A stretch of 47,921 nt of DNA from Chitinivibrionales bacterium (GCA_014728215.1 WJLZ01000157.1:1-47921); one strand, 5' to 3'; numbered from the stretch's first letter, positions 34,818 through 43,307 are shown. The notes: a model not told the origin generated them from the sequence alone. Translations and numbers: made by a program.

Positions 34818-34845
34818 GTACTGCTGAAAATCAGGAAAGGAAAAA

Positions 34846-35397
34846 ATGGGGCAACGACGTGGAGATATTGAAACCAATTATGTGATCCGCAGCTTCGATG
34901 CGAACATATCGCTCGATGAATATAAGCGTCTGCCAAAGAATCCACTCTATATTATTGTCGACAATCTGCGAAGTGCATTCAATGTCGGTTCGATTTTCAG
35001 GATCGCCGATATTCTGCGGGTAAAAGGACTTTTTCTCTGTGGCTATACCGCGTTTCCGCCTCATATCAAACTCGAGAAAACCTCTCTGGGAACGATAGAA
35101 TATGTACACTGGAAACGATTCGAGCATACGCTTGATGCCGTTACCTATCTCAAAAAAAAGAATATTCCTGTCTGGGCCGCGGAGACAACATCTATCTCAA
35201 AGAAATATACCGCCCTCGAGTATCCTTCCGAACTGGGAATTGTTTTCGGTAATGAAGCGTTGGGGATACAACGGGACGTTATCGATGCCTGCGACCAGGC
35301 AATTGAAATCCCCACATACGGATTTAAAAATTCTCTGAATGTCGCCGCAGCGTGTGCGGTGATAGGATTCAAGTTTGTTGAAAAGACATGTAAATAA
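34846..35397 (+). CDS. SpoU/TrmH-family RNA 2'-O-methyltransferase
   Basis: A 183-residue SPOUT enzyme that methylates a ribose 2'-OH in tRNA or rRNA using S-adenosylmethionine. The three SpoU motifs are present: motif 1 NLRSAFNVGSIFRIAD, motif 2 GIVFGNEALGI, and motif 3 IPTYGFKNSLNVAAACAV, which form the trefoil knot. The length is that of a compact TrmH-like enzyme without an RNA-binding extension. Start follows AGGAAAGG. It lies 28 bases after the UMF1 transporter and converges on rpsU with a shared terminator. The target nucleotide cannot be told from sequence. Confidence 0.88.
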   Translation: MGQRRGDIETNYVIRSFDANISLDEYKRLPKNPLYIIVDNLRSAFNVGSIFRIADILRVKGLFLCGYTAFPPHIKLEKTSLGTIEYVHWKRFEHTLDAVTYLKKKNIPVWAAETTSISKKYTALEYPSELGIVFGNEALGIQRDVIDACDQAIEIPTYGFKNSLNVAAACAVIGFKFVEKTCK

Positions 35398-35429
35398 AAA
35401 AGCTTCTCCGGAGGGGGAGTAGCTTTTTT
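35396..35429. terminator. Bidirectional rho-independent terminator
   Basis: AAAAAAGCT (35396-35404) pairs perfectly with AGCTTTTTT (35421-35429); CTCC/GGAG extends the stem inside. T-tracts on both strands let it end both the methyltransferase transcript and the convergent rpsU transcript. Confidence 0.85.
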
Positions 35430-35451
35430 AGATTATAAGGCGGGCTGTCGG

Positions 35452-35652
35452 TTAGCGGTAACTCGTTCTTTTTTCGTCACGAATGCGTTTCCGCTTGGCA
35501 GCATTGAGCTTCCGTTTTTTCTCTTCACTCGGTTTTTCGTAATGGCGATATTTTTTAACATCAGAGAGGATACCCGCACGCTCACAGGTTTTAGTAAACC
35601 GTCGAAGGGCCTTTTCGATAGCCTCGTTGTCTCGGATATGAATACCGTTCAT
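35452..35652 (-). CDS. rpsU: 30S ribosomal protein S21
   Basis: A 66-residue, highly basic protein with the S21 pattern: short N-terminus, then EAIEKALRRFTKTCERAGIL, KKYRHYEKPSEEKKRK and a basic tail (KRKRIRDEKRTSYR). It binds the 30S platform near the 3' end of 16S rRNA and helps in initiation. ATG with a loosely spaced GAAGG upstream. Monocistronic here, converging on the methyltransferase gene. The 214-base gap upstream (35653-35866) is shared divergently with the sugar-binding protein gene and must carry both promoters; I could not pick convincing hexamers. Confidence 0.93.
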   Translation of the reverse strand: MNGIHIRDNEAIEKALRRFTKTCERAGILSDVKKYRHYEKPSEEKKRKLNAAKRKRIRDEKRTSYR

Positions 35653-35866
35653 GCAGTAGTCAACCTTCCCTTGCTTGGATAAATTGATTAATAAACAATT
35701 TCAGTAAAATACTACATGTCTTTCCCTGAGGCAACAACATTCCGGTATCTTCCCCGTTCCGTACAGATTGTGCCTCTGTAACAGGCTGAGAATAATTGAG
35801 ATGTGTGCCAAGTGTTATATTTAATTTTCTGCAAATTTAAACAGCTTTAATTGTAAGGGGATTTAG

Positions 35867-37123
35867 GTGAAAAAATATCTTATTACACTCACACTTTTCG
35901 CTTTGATAGGCTGTTCCGGTCAAAAGGGGGCAGTAACATTCATGGTGGGAGGAACCGCAAACGATTTTACTTACTGGGAAGAAGTCATTGCTGATTTCAA
36001 GGAAAAAACCGGGATTTCGGTAGGTTTGCTTCGTTCGGCAGCGCAGACCGAGCAGCGTAAACAGCAGATATTGATAGCACTGCGAGGCAAACAGGCTGAT
36101 CCTGATATTGTCGTGATGGATATCGCCTGGATCGGCCAGATGGCCCAGTCGGGCTGGCTTGAAGACCTCGGTCAGTATGATATCGATACCTCGTTGTTTT
36201 TCAATAATATCATCGAGCTTGCCGACATCCACAATTCTCAGCTCATCGGTCTGCCTTTGTATGTCGATGCCGGAGTATTATACTACCGAAAGGATCTTCT
36301 GGAGAAATATGGCTATACCGGTCCCCCCGCTACCTGGGATGAGCTGGTATCCATGGCCACGAAGGTCCAGGCAGGAGAGCGGAAAACGAACCCTGATTTC
36401 TGGGGATTTGTATGGCAGGGGGCACAGTACGAAGGCCTTGTGTGCAATGCCCTCGAATTTTTTGCCTCTGCCGGTGGAAGCTTTTTCAATGGTGAAGGAA
36501 ATCCTGTGATTCGGAGTGCCGGCAATCTTCAGGGGTTGACCTTTATGAAAGAGTGTATTCATAGCCATGCAATTTCTCCGCCAAACACCTATACCGATAT
36601 GAAAGAAGAAGAAGTCCGTCTTCTCTTTCAGAACGGCAATGCACTGTTTGAGCGAAACTGGCCCTATGCTGCCAAACTTCACGATAATGAGGATTCCCAG
36701 GTATTGGGAAAGTTTTCAATCGATGTACTTCCTCATTTTAAAGGCCATAAGAGTGCATCCACGCTGGGAGGGTGGCATGTTGGAATCTCGCGTTACTCCG
36801 ATGCTAAATCCGAGGCTGCCCAATTTTTAGAATACATAACCTCCTTTGAGGTTCAGGCCGGGCTTCTCACCGAACTGGGCCATAATCCCGGACGAGTCGA
36901 TATCTATGACGATGTAAAAATCCAACGCGACCGTCTGGCAGAACTCAAGGACATATTCTATTCGGCGATTCCACGGCCCACTGTTCCGTACTATTCGCAG
37001 GTCTCACAGGTGCTTCAGAAGTATCTCAACGCTGCACTTGCCGGCCCCCTGGCGCCATCGGATGCCCTTGCTGAAGCACAGGAAGATATTCAACGTATTC
37101 ATGAGAGCTATAAGACCGATTAA
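35867..37123 (+). CDS. Sugar ABC transporter substrate-binding lipoprotein (CUT1 type)
   Basis: A 418-residue extracellular solute-binding protein of family 1 (MalE/UgpB-like). A lipoprotein signal ends in LIGC (Cys16). The mature protein has the family pattern: VADFKEKTGISVGLLR-like opening, ADPDIVVMDIAWIGQMAQSG, LIGLPLYVDAGVLYYRKDLL, TWDELVSMATKVQ, and KSASTLGGWHVGISRYSD in the second lobe. It starts at GTG six to seven bases after AAGGGG. The next gene begins inside its stop codon (TAATG). Downstream NamZ, MurU and AmgK-type genes suggest that the bound sugar is a MurNAc-containing saccharide; the sequence alone does not show this. Confidence 0.9.
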   Translation: MKKYLITLTLFALIGCSGQKGAVTFMVGGTANDFTYWEEVIADFKEKTGISVGLLRSAAQTEQRKQQILIALRGKQADPDIVVMDIAWIGQMAQSGWLEDLGQYDIDTSLFFNNIIELADIHNSQLIGLPLYVDAGVLYYRKDLLEKYGYTGPPATWDELVSMATKVQAGERKTNPDFWGFVWQGAQYEGLVCNALEFFASAGGSFFNGEGNPVIRSAGNLQGLTFMKECIHSHAISPPNTYTDMKEEEVRLLFQNGNALFERNWPYAAKLHDNEDSQVLGKFSIDVLPHFKGHKSASTLGGWHVGISRYSDAKSEAAQFLEYITSFEVQAGLLTELGHNPGRVDIYDDVKIQRDRLAELKDIFYSAIPRPTVPYYSQVSQVLQKYLNAALAGPLAPSDALAEAQEDIQRIHESYKTD

Positions 37124-38007
37124 TGAACTATCATCGAAAAGAAATACAAACCGCCTATATATTACTTCTTCCCGTTATCTGTATCGTAGCGCTGTTTATT
37201 CTGCTGCCGGTTATTGGGGCATTGTATAATAGTTTTTTTCGTGATGTAACCTATTTACCAAAGAAATTCATCGGGATCGAGAATTTTATATGGCTCCTTT
37301 CAAATCCCGATTTTCATCGGGCCCTTCTCTTTACCCTTCTCTTTACCTGTGCAGCAGTGGTATTGGAAACATTGCTCGGGCTTCTCTTTGCGCTCATGCT
37401 CAATGAGTCGTTCAAGGGGCGGGGATATTTGCGGACTATTATTCTGGTGCCCTGGGCAATTCCGACAATAGTGTCGGCAAAAATTTGGAATATTATTTTT
37501 AACTATTCATATGGGGTGTTGAATTATATAGTGATTTCCACCGGACTTGTTCCCGAGAGAATTAACTGGCTTGGAACCTCGAGTGCGGCTTTTGCCGCTC
37601 TGGTGATCGCCGAGGTATGGAAAACCACTCCTTTTATGGTATTAATCATTCTTGCCGGGTTGCAGGCGATCCCCCAGGAGCTCTATTATCAGGCCCGCAT
37701 TGACGGCGCCGGGGTTTTTAAACGATTCTTTGCTATCACCCTGATCATGATCCGCCCGGTGCTTGTTATCGCCCTGATTTTCAGAACCATCGACTCCCTG
37801 CGAATCTTCGATCTGGTCTATGTTCTCACCGGAGGAGGGCCTGGTGGAAGTACGCGGACGCTCTCCATGCTCGGGTTTGAAAATTACCTGGCCGACTCTT
37901 TCGGAAGAGGATCGGCGATATCGATCGCCACTTTTTTGGTTGTTTTCGGTATCACCCTTTTTTATATACGGGCCGGAAAGTTTTCTCAAAGTATCCGTCA
38001 AAAGTAA
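37123..38007 (+). CDS. Sugar ABC transporter permease (MalF/UgpA-like)
   Basis: A 294-residue inner-membrane permease with six predicted helices. It has the CUT1 start (YILLLPVICIVALFILLPVI), the helix LFALMLNESFKGRGYLRTII, and the cytoplasmic EAA loop YYQARIDGAGVFKRFFAI, which docks on the ATPase. The conserved DLVYVLTGGGPGGSTRTL near the end is typical of UgpA-type proteins. ATG overlaps the preceding stop by one base. It partners the next gene in a heterodimeric channel. Confidence 0.92.
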   Translation: MNYHRKEIQTAYILLLPVICIVALFILLPVIGALYNSFFRDVTYLPKKFIGIENFIWLLSNPDFHRALLFTLLFTCAAVVLETLLGLLFALMLNESFKGRGYLRTIILVPWAIPTIVSAKIWNIIFNYSYGVLNYIVISTGLVPERINWLGTSSAAFAALVIAEVWKTTPFMVLIILAGLQAIPQELYYQARIDGAGVFKRFFAITLIMIRPVLVIALIFRTIDSLRIFDLVYVLTGGGPGGSTRTLSMLGFENYLADSFGRGSAISIATFLVVFGITLFYIRAGKFSQSIRQK

Positions 38008-38024
38008 ATGGGATTATCATAATA

Positions 38025-38852
38025 ATGAAAGAGAACGCATTAAAAAAAATAATCCTCATTATCGGCAACACCTTTCTGGTGTTTTTTGCGCTGACTCCAT
38101 TTGTATGGATGCTTATCATTTCACTCACTTCCCGTGCCGATTTCCTGATCACCGGTGAGGTTGAATATACACTCCAGAATTATCGCAATATCCTGACAAA
38201 TACATCACTCCATTTTGGCAATTATTTTTTCAACAGCCTTATTGTTTCTTTAATTACCTCAATTTTCGTTACGATTATTGCATCTCTGGCCGGCTATGCC
38301 GTTTCGCGGCTCCAGTTTCCCGGAAGAATCGTCGTTCCCGTGGCTATTCTTGCTCTGTCCATGTTTCCGCCGATCAGTATTGTCGGGTATTTGTATCGTT
38401 TTTTTTCGGATACGGGGCTTTTAAATACCCATATAGCATTGATTCTGCCCTACACTGCACTGACAGTGCCCCTGGCACTCTGGATCAATATGAGCTATTT
38501 CAGTCAGATCCCTCGGGAGCTGGATAAGGCGGCGCTTATTGATGGTGCAGGCAGGATCGGAACACTCACTAAAATTGTTCTTCCCTTGGCACTCCCGGGG
38601 ATTTTCTCCTCCTTTTTACTGGTCTTCATTGCCTGTTTTAACGAATTCCTTTTAGCGCTCATGTTGACAATAGATTATCGGGCGCAAACACTGCCGGTGG
38701 GGATTGCATTGTTCCAGGGACTCCACGGAGAGATTCCCTGGGGAAATCTCATGGCTGCATCGGCCCTGACTGCGGTACCGCTGGTTGTGGTGACAATTAT
38801 TTTTCAAAAATACATCGTTCAGGGATTAATCGGCGGAGCCGTGAAAGGCTGA
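38025..38852 (+). CDS. Sugar ABC transporter permease (MalG/UgpE-like)
   Basis: A 275-residue permease with six helices and the MalG-type layout: an N-terminal helix (LIIGNTFLVFFALTPFVWML), SLAGYAVSRLQFPG, SMFPPISIVGYLYRFFSDTG, and the EAA loop ELDKAALIDGAGRIGTLTKI. The late segment ACFNEFLLALMLT is also typical. Separated by 17 bases from the MalF-like gene and by 13 from the ATPase gene. With its partner it forms the channel of a CUT1 importer. Confidence 0.92.
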   Translation: MKENALKKIILIIGNTFLVFFALTPFVWMLIISLTSRADFLITGEVEYTLQNYRNILTNTSLHFGNYFFNSLIVSLITSIFVTIIASLAGYAVSRLQFPGRIVVPVAILALSMFPPISIVGYLYRFFSDTGLLNTHIALILPYTALTVPLALWINMSYFSQIPRELDKAALIDGAGRIGTLTKIVLPLALPGIFSSFLLVFIACFNEFLLALMLTIDYRAQTLPVGIALFQGLHGEIPWGNLMAASALTAVPLVVVTIIFQKYIVQGLIGGAVKG

Positions 38853-38865
38853 AAGAGTTAATTAT

Positions 38866-39981
38866 ATGGATTCGTTACCCGTAAAACTCCATAATTTATC
38901 GAAATCATTTTTTACATTCCGGGGAACGACTGTTGTTCTGAAGGGTATTAATCTTTCCATTAATGCTGGAGAGCTGTTTGTTCTTCTTGGCCCGAGCGGG
39001 TGTGGCAAAAGTACACTGCTGAATTTGATCGCGGGGCTGGAGAGACCTACCGGTGGTTCGATTACTATCGGCGATAAAAATGTTGCCGACGCCACGGCCA
39101 AAATTTATTGTGAGCCCTTTGAGCGCGATGTTGCTATGGTGTTCCAGAGTTATGCGCTCTATCCGCACATGACAGTGGAGCAGAATATCGCTTTTCCTCT
39201 CACCAATCTGAAAAAGAAGCTTACTAAAGAAGAAATCGCCGCAGCCGTTCGAAAAAGCGCCGGGCTTTTGAAAATTGAAGAGCTGCATTCACGGAAACCA
39301 AGAGAACTGTCCGGTGGACAGCGTCAGCGTGTAGCGATCGGGCGGGCAATCGTTCGGGAGCCCAAAGTTTTTCTCATGGATGAGCCTTTGTCCAATCTCG
39401 ATGCCCAGTTGAGAATGGAAATGCGTGCACAACTCAAAGCCCTGCAGCAAAAACTCGGGATAACAATGATTTATGTCACCCACGATCAGATCGAGGCAAT
39501 GACCCTCGGAGACAGAATCGCTGTGCTCAACAAAGGTAAAATATCCCAGATCGGTACACCCGCCGATATTTATGAAAATCCGGATACCATTTTTGTCGCT
39601 AAATTTGTCGGTTCACCGCCAATGAATATTATCAGTGGTGAAATCAAATCGGATGGCGGCAAGAATATGCTGACAAATAGTGATTTTTCATTTATTATCC
39701 CCAGGAGCCTGAAAGAAACCATAAAAAAGAGGGGGGAGGGTGCGATAATCGGCATTCGTCCCGAACATCTCCGCTTTGGTACTCCGGGGGAGGGTGCTAT
39801 GGATGTGGAAATTTCGGTGATCGAAAATATCGGCGGTGAATACCTCTGCTACATACTTTTCGAATCCAATCGGCTGATCGTAAAGACCCCGGTTAAACCT
39901 TCGGAAAAACATGTATCGCTTCGGGTGGAGCCGGAAAAAATTCTGATTTTTGACATTGAGGGAAAGCGGGTGCGAAAATGA
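38866..39981 (+). CDS. Sugar ABC transporter ATPase (MalK/UgpC/MsmK-like)
   Basis: A 371-residue ATPase with Walker A GPSGCGKST (42-50), Q-loop MVFQSYALYPHM, signature LSGGQRQRVAIGRA (about 148), Walker B VFLMDEPLSNLD and switch His in YVTHDQIEAMTL. A C-terminal TOBE/regulatory domain follows (IGIRPEHLRFG). This is the CUT1 subfamily ATPase. Having its own ATPase completes the transporter: binding protein, two permeases and ATPase in order. Its last bases overlap the namZ start (ATGA). Confidence 0.94.
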   Translation: MDSLPVKLHNLSKSFFTFRGTTVVLKGINLSINAGELFVLLGPSGCGKSTLLNLIAGLERPTGGSITIGDKNVADATAKIYCEPFERDVAMVFQSYALYPHMTVEQNIAFPLTNLKKKLTKEEIAAAVRKSAGLLKIEELHSRKPRELSGGQRQRVAIGRAIVREPKVFLMDEPLSNLDAQLRMEMRAQLKALQQKLGITMIYVTHDQIEAMTLGDRIAVLNKGKISQIGTPADIYENPDTIFVAKFVGSPPMNIISGEIKSDGGKNMLTNSDFSFIIPRSLKETIKKRGEGAIIGIRPEHLRFGTPGEGAMDVEISVIENIGGEYLCYILFESNRLIVKTPVKPSEKHVSLRVEPEKILIFDIEGKRVRK

Positions 39982-41162
39982 TACGAACAAGGTCGGGGCT
40001 GGAAATTTTTTGTGATCGATTTCCAAAGGAGCTACATGGTGTTCGACTGGGAGTACTCTGCCATGCTCCATCGATCGATTCATCCTACCGTCATATAATC
40101 ACCTGTCTGAAGGAGATTCCCGAATGCACGCTTGGCGCCATATTCGGTCCTCAGCATGGGTTGTTTGGACAGACCCAGGATAATATGGTCGAGTGGGAAG
40201 GGAATATTCATCCTCAACTGAAAACACCGGTCTACAGCCTCTATGGTGCTGTTCGCAAACCAACTCCTGCGATGCTCGATTCGATCGATGCCCTGGTAAT
40301 CGATCTTCAGGATGTCGGCGCTCGTCCTTACACCTATATCTGGACAGTGAAGCTTTGCCTGGAGGCATGCGGTGAGCGGAATATTCCGGTATGGGTACTC
40401 GACCGTCCAAATCCGATTGGGGCTTTAGATTTTGACGGTCCTCTTTTATCTCCCGACTATTTTTCCTTTGTGGGAGGCGCCGAAATCCCGTTGTGCCATC
40501 GTATGACTATCGGAGAGATCGCACTCCTGCTCAAGCAAACATACTCCCCGGCAACCGAGCTTCATGTAGTGTGGATGGAGAACTGGTGGCGTAGCTCGTT
40601 ATGGTTCCAAACAGGACTTCCCTGGGTACTTCCCTCACCGAATATGCCGACTCTCGATACCGCTATAGTTTATCCGGGGATGGTCCTCCTCGAAGCAACG
40701 AATCTTTCCGAAGGAAGAGGCACAACCCGTCCCTTCGAACTGATTGGCGCTCCATACCTGCGAATCGACCGCCTGTTAGCTTCATTGAGCAACAAAAAAG
40801 TTCCCGGTACTGTTTTCAGAGAACATAATTTCATTCCCACATTCCAGAAATGGAAGGGAGATTATTGTCCCGGCATTCAGGTGCATGTGACCAATGTAAA
40901 GGAGCTCAATCCGGTTTTTCTGACTGCTACCCTGCTCGCTTCAGTTATTGAAACGGCCGGAGAACAATTTGCTTTCAAAGATCCACCTTATGAATACGAG
41001 ACCGAGAAAATGCCCTTTGATATTCTTTCCGGCGGTGATAAGCTGCGAAAACTGCTGAGTGTCGGAGCAATGGAACCAAAAATCAGGGAAGAGTGGAAAG
41101 ACGAGTATAAAAATTTCTTTGTTTTATTCAACGATATCACTCATTACCCCGAACTACTGTGA
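39978..41162 (+). CDS. namZ: Exo-beta-N-acetylmuramidase NamZ-like (DUF1343, GH171), no signal peptide
   Basis: A 394-residue DUF1343 protein. The family member NamZ of Bacillus subtilis removes MurNAc from the non-reducing end of peptidoglycan fragments. Family segments are clear: LGVLCHAPSIDSSYR, IFGPQHGLFGQTQDN (57 onward), VYSLYGAVRKPTPAML, VIDLQDVGARPYTYI, VWVLDRPNPIGALDFDGP, CHRMTIGEIALLLK and NLSEGRGTTRPFE. From memory the common motif is GPEHG; here residue 59 is Gln. The N-terminus (MIRTRSGLEIFCDRF) is not a signal peptide, so the enzyme should act in the cytoplasm on imported saccharides. Start overlaps the ABC ATPase stop by four bases, tying it to the transporter. Confidence 0.87.
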   Translation: MIRTRSGLEIFCDRFPKELHGVRLGVLCHAPSIDSSYRHIITCLKEIPECTLGAIFGPQHGLFGQTQDNMVEWEGNIHPQLKTPVYSLYGAVRKPTPAMLDSIDALVIDLQDVGARPYTYIWTVKLCLEACGERNIPVWVLDRPNPIGALDFDGPLLSPDYFSFVGGAEIPLCHRMTIGEIALLLKQTYSPATELHVVWMENWWRSSLWFQTGLPWVLPSPNMPTLDTAIVYPGMVLLEATNLSEGRGTTRPFELIGAPYLRIDRLLASLSNKKVPGTVFREHNFIPTFQKWKGDYCPGIQVHVTNVKELNPVFLTATLLASVIETAGEQFAFKDPPYEYETEKMPFDILSGGDKLRKLLSVGAMEPKIREEWKDEYKNFFVLFNDITHYPELL

Positions 41163-41215
41163 TTGTACAATAGAGAGATATTGCAGAAAAGTATGCAAAT
41201 CGATTTTCTTTAATG

Positions 41216-41221
41216 TATAAT
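41216..41221 (+). promoter_or_regulatory. Possible internal -10 element before murU
   Basis: A perfect TATAAT lies about 50 bases before the murU-like start in the 109-base AT-rich gap after namZ. No good -35 hexamer is spaced correctly, so a separate promoter for the murU-amgK pair is only a possibility. Confidence 0.25.
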
Positions 41222-41271
41222 TTTAAAAGTACGGGTGTATTACAAAAGTTAAGAAAGAGTCTTTTTACGGC

Positions 41272-42210
41272 ATGAGAGGATTCATACTGGCGGCAGGGTT
41301 CGGCACACGGCTCCGTCCTCTGACAAATCATATCCCCAAATCACTCCTTCCCGTCTGCGGTATCCCCCTTTTGGAGCGTCGGTTGAAGTTTCTTACCGAT
41401 AACGGCATTGAGACTATCGGAGTAAATTCTCATTATCTCCACGAACAGTTCGAGACCTTTCGGAATAACTGTCCTATCGGATTTGATCTCTTTCATGAGA
41501 CCGATTCGATCAGGGGAAGCGGCGGGCCGCTCTATTTTGCTAAAGATTTTTTACAGCAGTCGGACATATTCTGTATCTGCAATGCCGAACCTCTGACTGT
41601 CTTTGATTTACAAGAGAAGTATAGCCAATTCAGGCGTTCCTCGTCGGTGTGCACCCTGCTTGCCGCACCGTCGCCGGGCAACGGGACAGTCTTTTATGAG
41701 CCGGAATCGGGCGAATATGTCGGCCCCCGTAATGAAATTCAGAACAAGCAGGGGCTTGGGAGCGCCGATTTTATCGGTGTTGCCCTTTATCGGAAAGAGT
41801 TTCTGGAATTGATGCGGCCCGATGATTTCTCGATCCTGCCGATCTGGAAGCGGGCGCAGGAAAATGGCTTGCATGTAACGGTAAGTATTATCGATGAACT
41901 CTACTGGAAAGATATCGGTAATCCGGGAGAATTTGCAGAGATCCATTTTGATTTTCTGGAAGGAAAAACACCCCTTGATATTCCCCGGGATTATGTTTTT
42001 GACAGGGAGCGAAAAGTTGCCTTTCCCGCTGGCCTCGCTCGTGACCGGGCACAGCAACTTAAAGAGCATGTATGGTGCGATTCTGCTTCCTTGCCTGATG
42101 ACGTTGTATTTTTTAGATCGGTAATTTTGCAAAAACCAGTCAATCTTACAGAAAACGGTTCAATAGAAAAAGCAATTATTTCTTTCGGGGAGGTCGTTTC
42201 ACTTGAGTAG
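41272..42210 (+). CDS. murU: MurNAc-1-phosphate uridylyltransferase-like nucleotidyltransferase (MurU)
   Basis: A 312-residue sugar-nucleotidyltransferase. It opens with the nucleotide loop LAAGFGTRLRPLT (6-18) and IPKSLLPVCGIPLLERRL with Lys24, as in MurU and related pyrophosphorylases. IGVNSHYLHEQF, FICNAEPLTVF (position of the usual metal-binding Asp; here Glu is seen) and YWKDIGNPGEF follow. MurU converts MurNAc-alpha-1-phosphate plus UTP to UDP-MurNAc. The general family also includes other NDP-sugar synthases. The MurU call rests on the directly overlapping AmgK-like kinase and the NamZ gene. The C-terminal 60 residues are an extension of unclear role. Confidence 0.72.
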   Translation: MRGFILAAGFGTRLRPLTNHIPKSLLPVCGIPLLERRLKFLTDNGIETIGVNSHYLHEQFETFRNNCPIGFDLFHETDSIRGSGGPLYFAKDFLQQSDIFCICNAEPLTVFDLQEKYSQFRRSSSVCTLLAAPSPGNGTVFYEPESGEYVGPRNEIQNKQGLGSADFIGVALYRKEFLELMRPDDFSILPIWKRAQENGLHVTVSIIDELYWKDIGNPGEFAEIHFDFLEGKTPLDIPRDYVFDRERKVAFPAGLARDRAQQLKEHVWCDSASLPDDVVFFRSVILQKPVNLTENGSIEKAIISFGEVVSLE

Positions 42211-43222
42211 CAGGACAATTGTTTTAACACCGGCACAAGAAGAATTTTTAGAAAAGAACATACCGAGTTTTTCATTTTCTCTCTGGGATATTTCCGAAGC
42301 CGCAAATGCCGGCTCCGACCGCCGGTTTGTCCGTGTATCCCATAAAGATCATTCCGATCAATCGTATATCCTTATTATCTGGGACAGCAGCGAGCGCGAT
42401 TGGGGCCGTTTTGTGGCAATACAACGGGATCTCAAAAGTAGACTCAATTGCCTTCCCCATATCCTTCACCACGATGCATCACACGGCTTAATTCTCGAAG
42501 AAGATTTTGGTAATCGGACGCTCAATAAAGTCTGCCAAGCCAGTCTTTCGGAAAATGAGATGAGCGCTTTATATAAACGGGTGATCGGCGCTCTTGTCAA
42601 GTGGCACGGTGTCCGTCCAGGGTGGAGCAAAACGGTTGCATCCAGGAGTATGGATGAGGCCATGTTTTTATGGGAAAGCGATTATTTCGGTACCCATTGT
42701 GTGACTGAATTCGCTGGCTGCGATGACCTTTTAGATGACAGGTGGGAAAAGGAGCGCCGGGAATGCGCCTGGCTGGCGTCGAGTTTTCCCCGTGTGTGTA
42801 TCCACAGAGATTTTCAATCGGAAAACATTCTACTGTACCACAACAGGATCTGCTTTGTCGATTTCCAGGGAGCCCGGATGGGACCTGCGGCCTACGATCT
42901 GGCATCACTAGTGTATGATCCCTATGTTGAATTTCCTGGTAATGGATGGTTTGCCGATGAAATGCTTTCGTATTATCGTTCCTATGGCAGGGGCAAAATA
43001 GACCCGTCATCCTTTCGCATCTGTGCTGTTCAGCGGCTCATGCAGGCGCTGGGTGCCTATGCCAACTTATCTATTCACAAGAAAAAGCCCCGCTATCGGC
43101 ACTTTATGCCCATTGCACTCAAACGGCTTTATCATGTACTTTCGGCGGACACCGACTTTCCGCACCTCCGCACCATTACAGAATCCTGTCTGGAGCGAAT
43201 CGAGGTGGCGTCAACCGTCTGA
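42203..43222 (+). CDS. amgK: Anomeric MurNAc/GlcNAc kinase-like phosphotransferase (AmgK)
   Basis: A 339-residue aminoglycoside-phosphotransferase-fold kinase. The catalytic loop is IHRDFQSENILL (about 200) and the metal-binding segment CFVDFQGARMGPAAYDLASL, very like AmgK ('HRDxxSxN ... DFQDAxxGPxxYDLxSL'). The N-lobe has SDRRFVRVSH and the hinge GLILEEDFGN. AmgK phosphorylates MurNAc and GlcNAc at the anomeric carbon; MurU then makes the UDP-sugar, bypassing de novo UDP-MurNAc synthesis. TTG start behind GGGGAGG, overlapping the murU stop by eight bases, so the two are translationally coupled as in Pseudomonas-type salvage. Confidence 0.8.
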   Translation: MSSRTIVLTPAQEEFLEKNIPSFSFSLWDISEAANAGSDRRFVRVSHKDHSDQSYILIIWDSSERDWGRFVAIQRDLKSRLNCLPHILHHDASHGLILEEDFGNRTLNKVCQASLSENEMSALYKRVIGALVKWHGVRPGWSKTVASRSMDEAMFLWESDYFGTHCVTEFAGCDDLLDDRWEKERRECAWLASSFPRVCIHRDFQSENILLYHNRICFVDFQGARMGPAAYDLASLVYDPYVEFPGNGWFADEMLSYYRSYGRGKIDPSSFRICAVQRLMQALGAYANLSIHKKKPRYRHFMPIALKRLYHVLSADTDFPHLRTITESCLERIEVASTV

Positions 43223-43253
43223 TTTGAGTTACCGTTTTTAGGGCTCATTATTC

Positions 43254-43283
43254 TTGCTTTTCTTCAATAGTATTTGATATATT
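43254..43283 (+). promoter_or_regulatory. Promoter candidate for the lipoprotein-OmpA pair
   Basis: TTGCTT (43254-43259), an 18-base spacer and TATATT (43278-43283) form a plausible housekeeping promoter about 65 bases before the lipoprotein start. A perfect palindrome lies about ten bases after the -10. Confidence 0.5.
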
Positions 43284-43293
43284 CTTACGTATG

Positions 43294-43307
43294 AGGACAG
43301 ATGTCCT
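43294..43307. promoter_or_regulatory. Palindromic operator candidate
   Basis: AGGACAGATGTCCT is a perfect inverted repeat (AGGACA / TGTCCT with GA between). It sits at or just after the predicted transcription start, where a bound repressor would block initiation. No matching regulator gene is adjacent. Confidence 0.4.
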
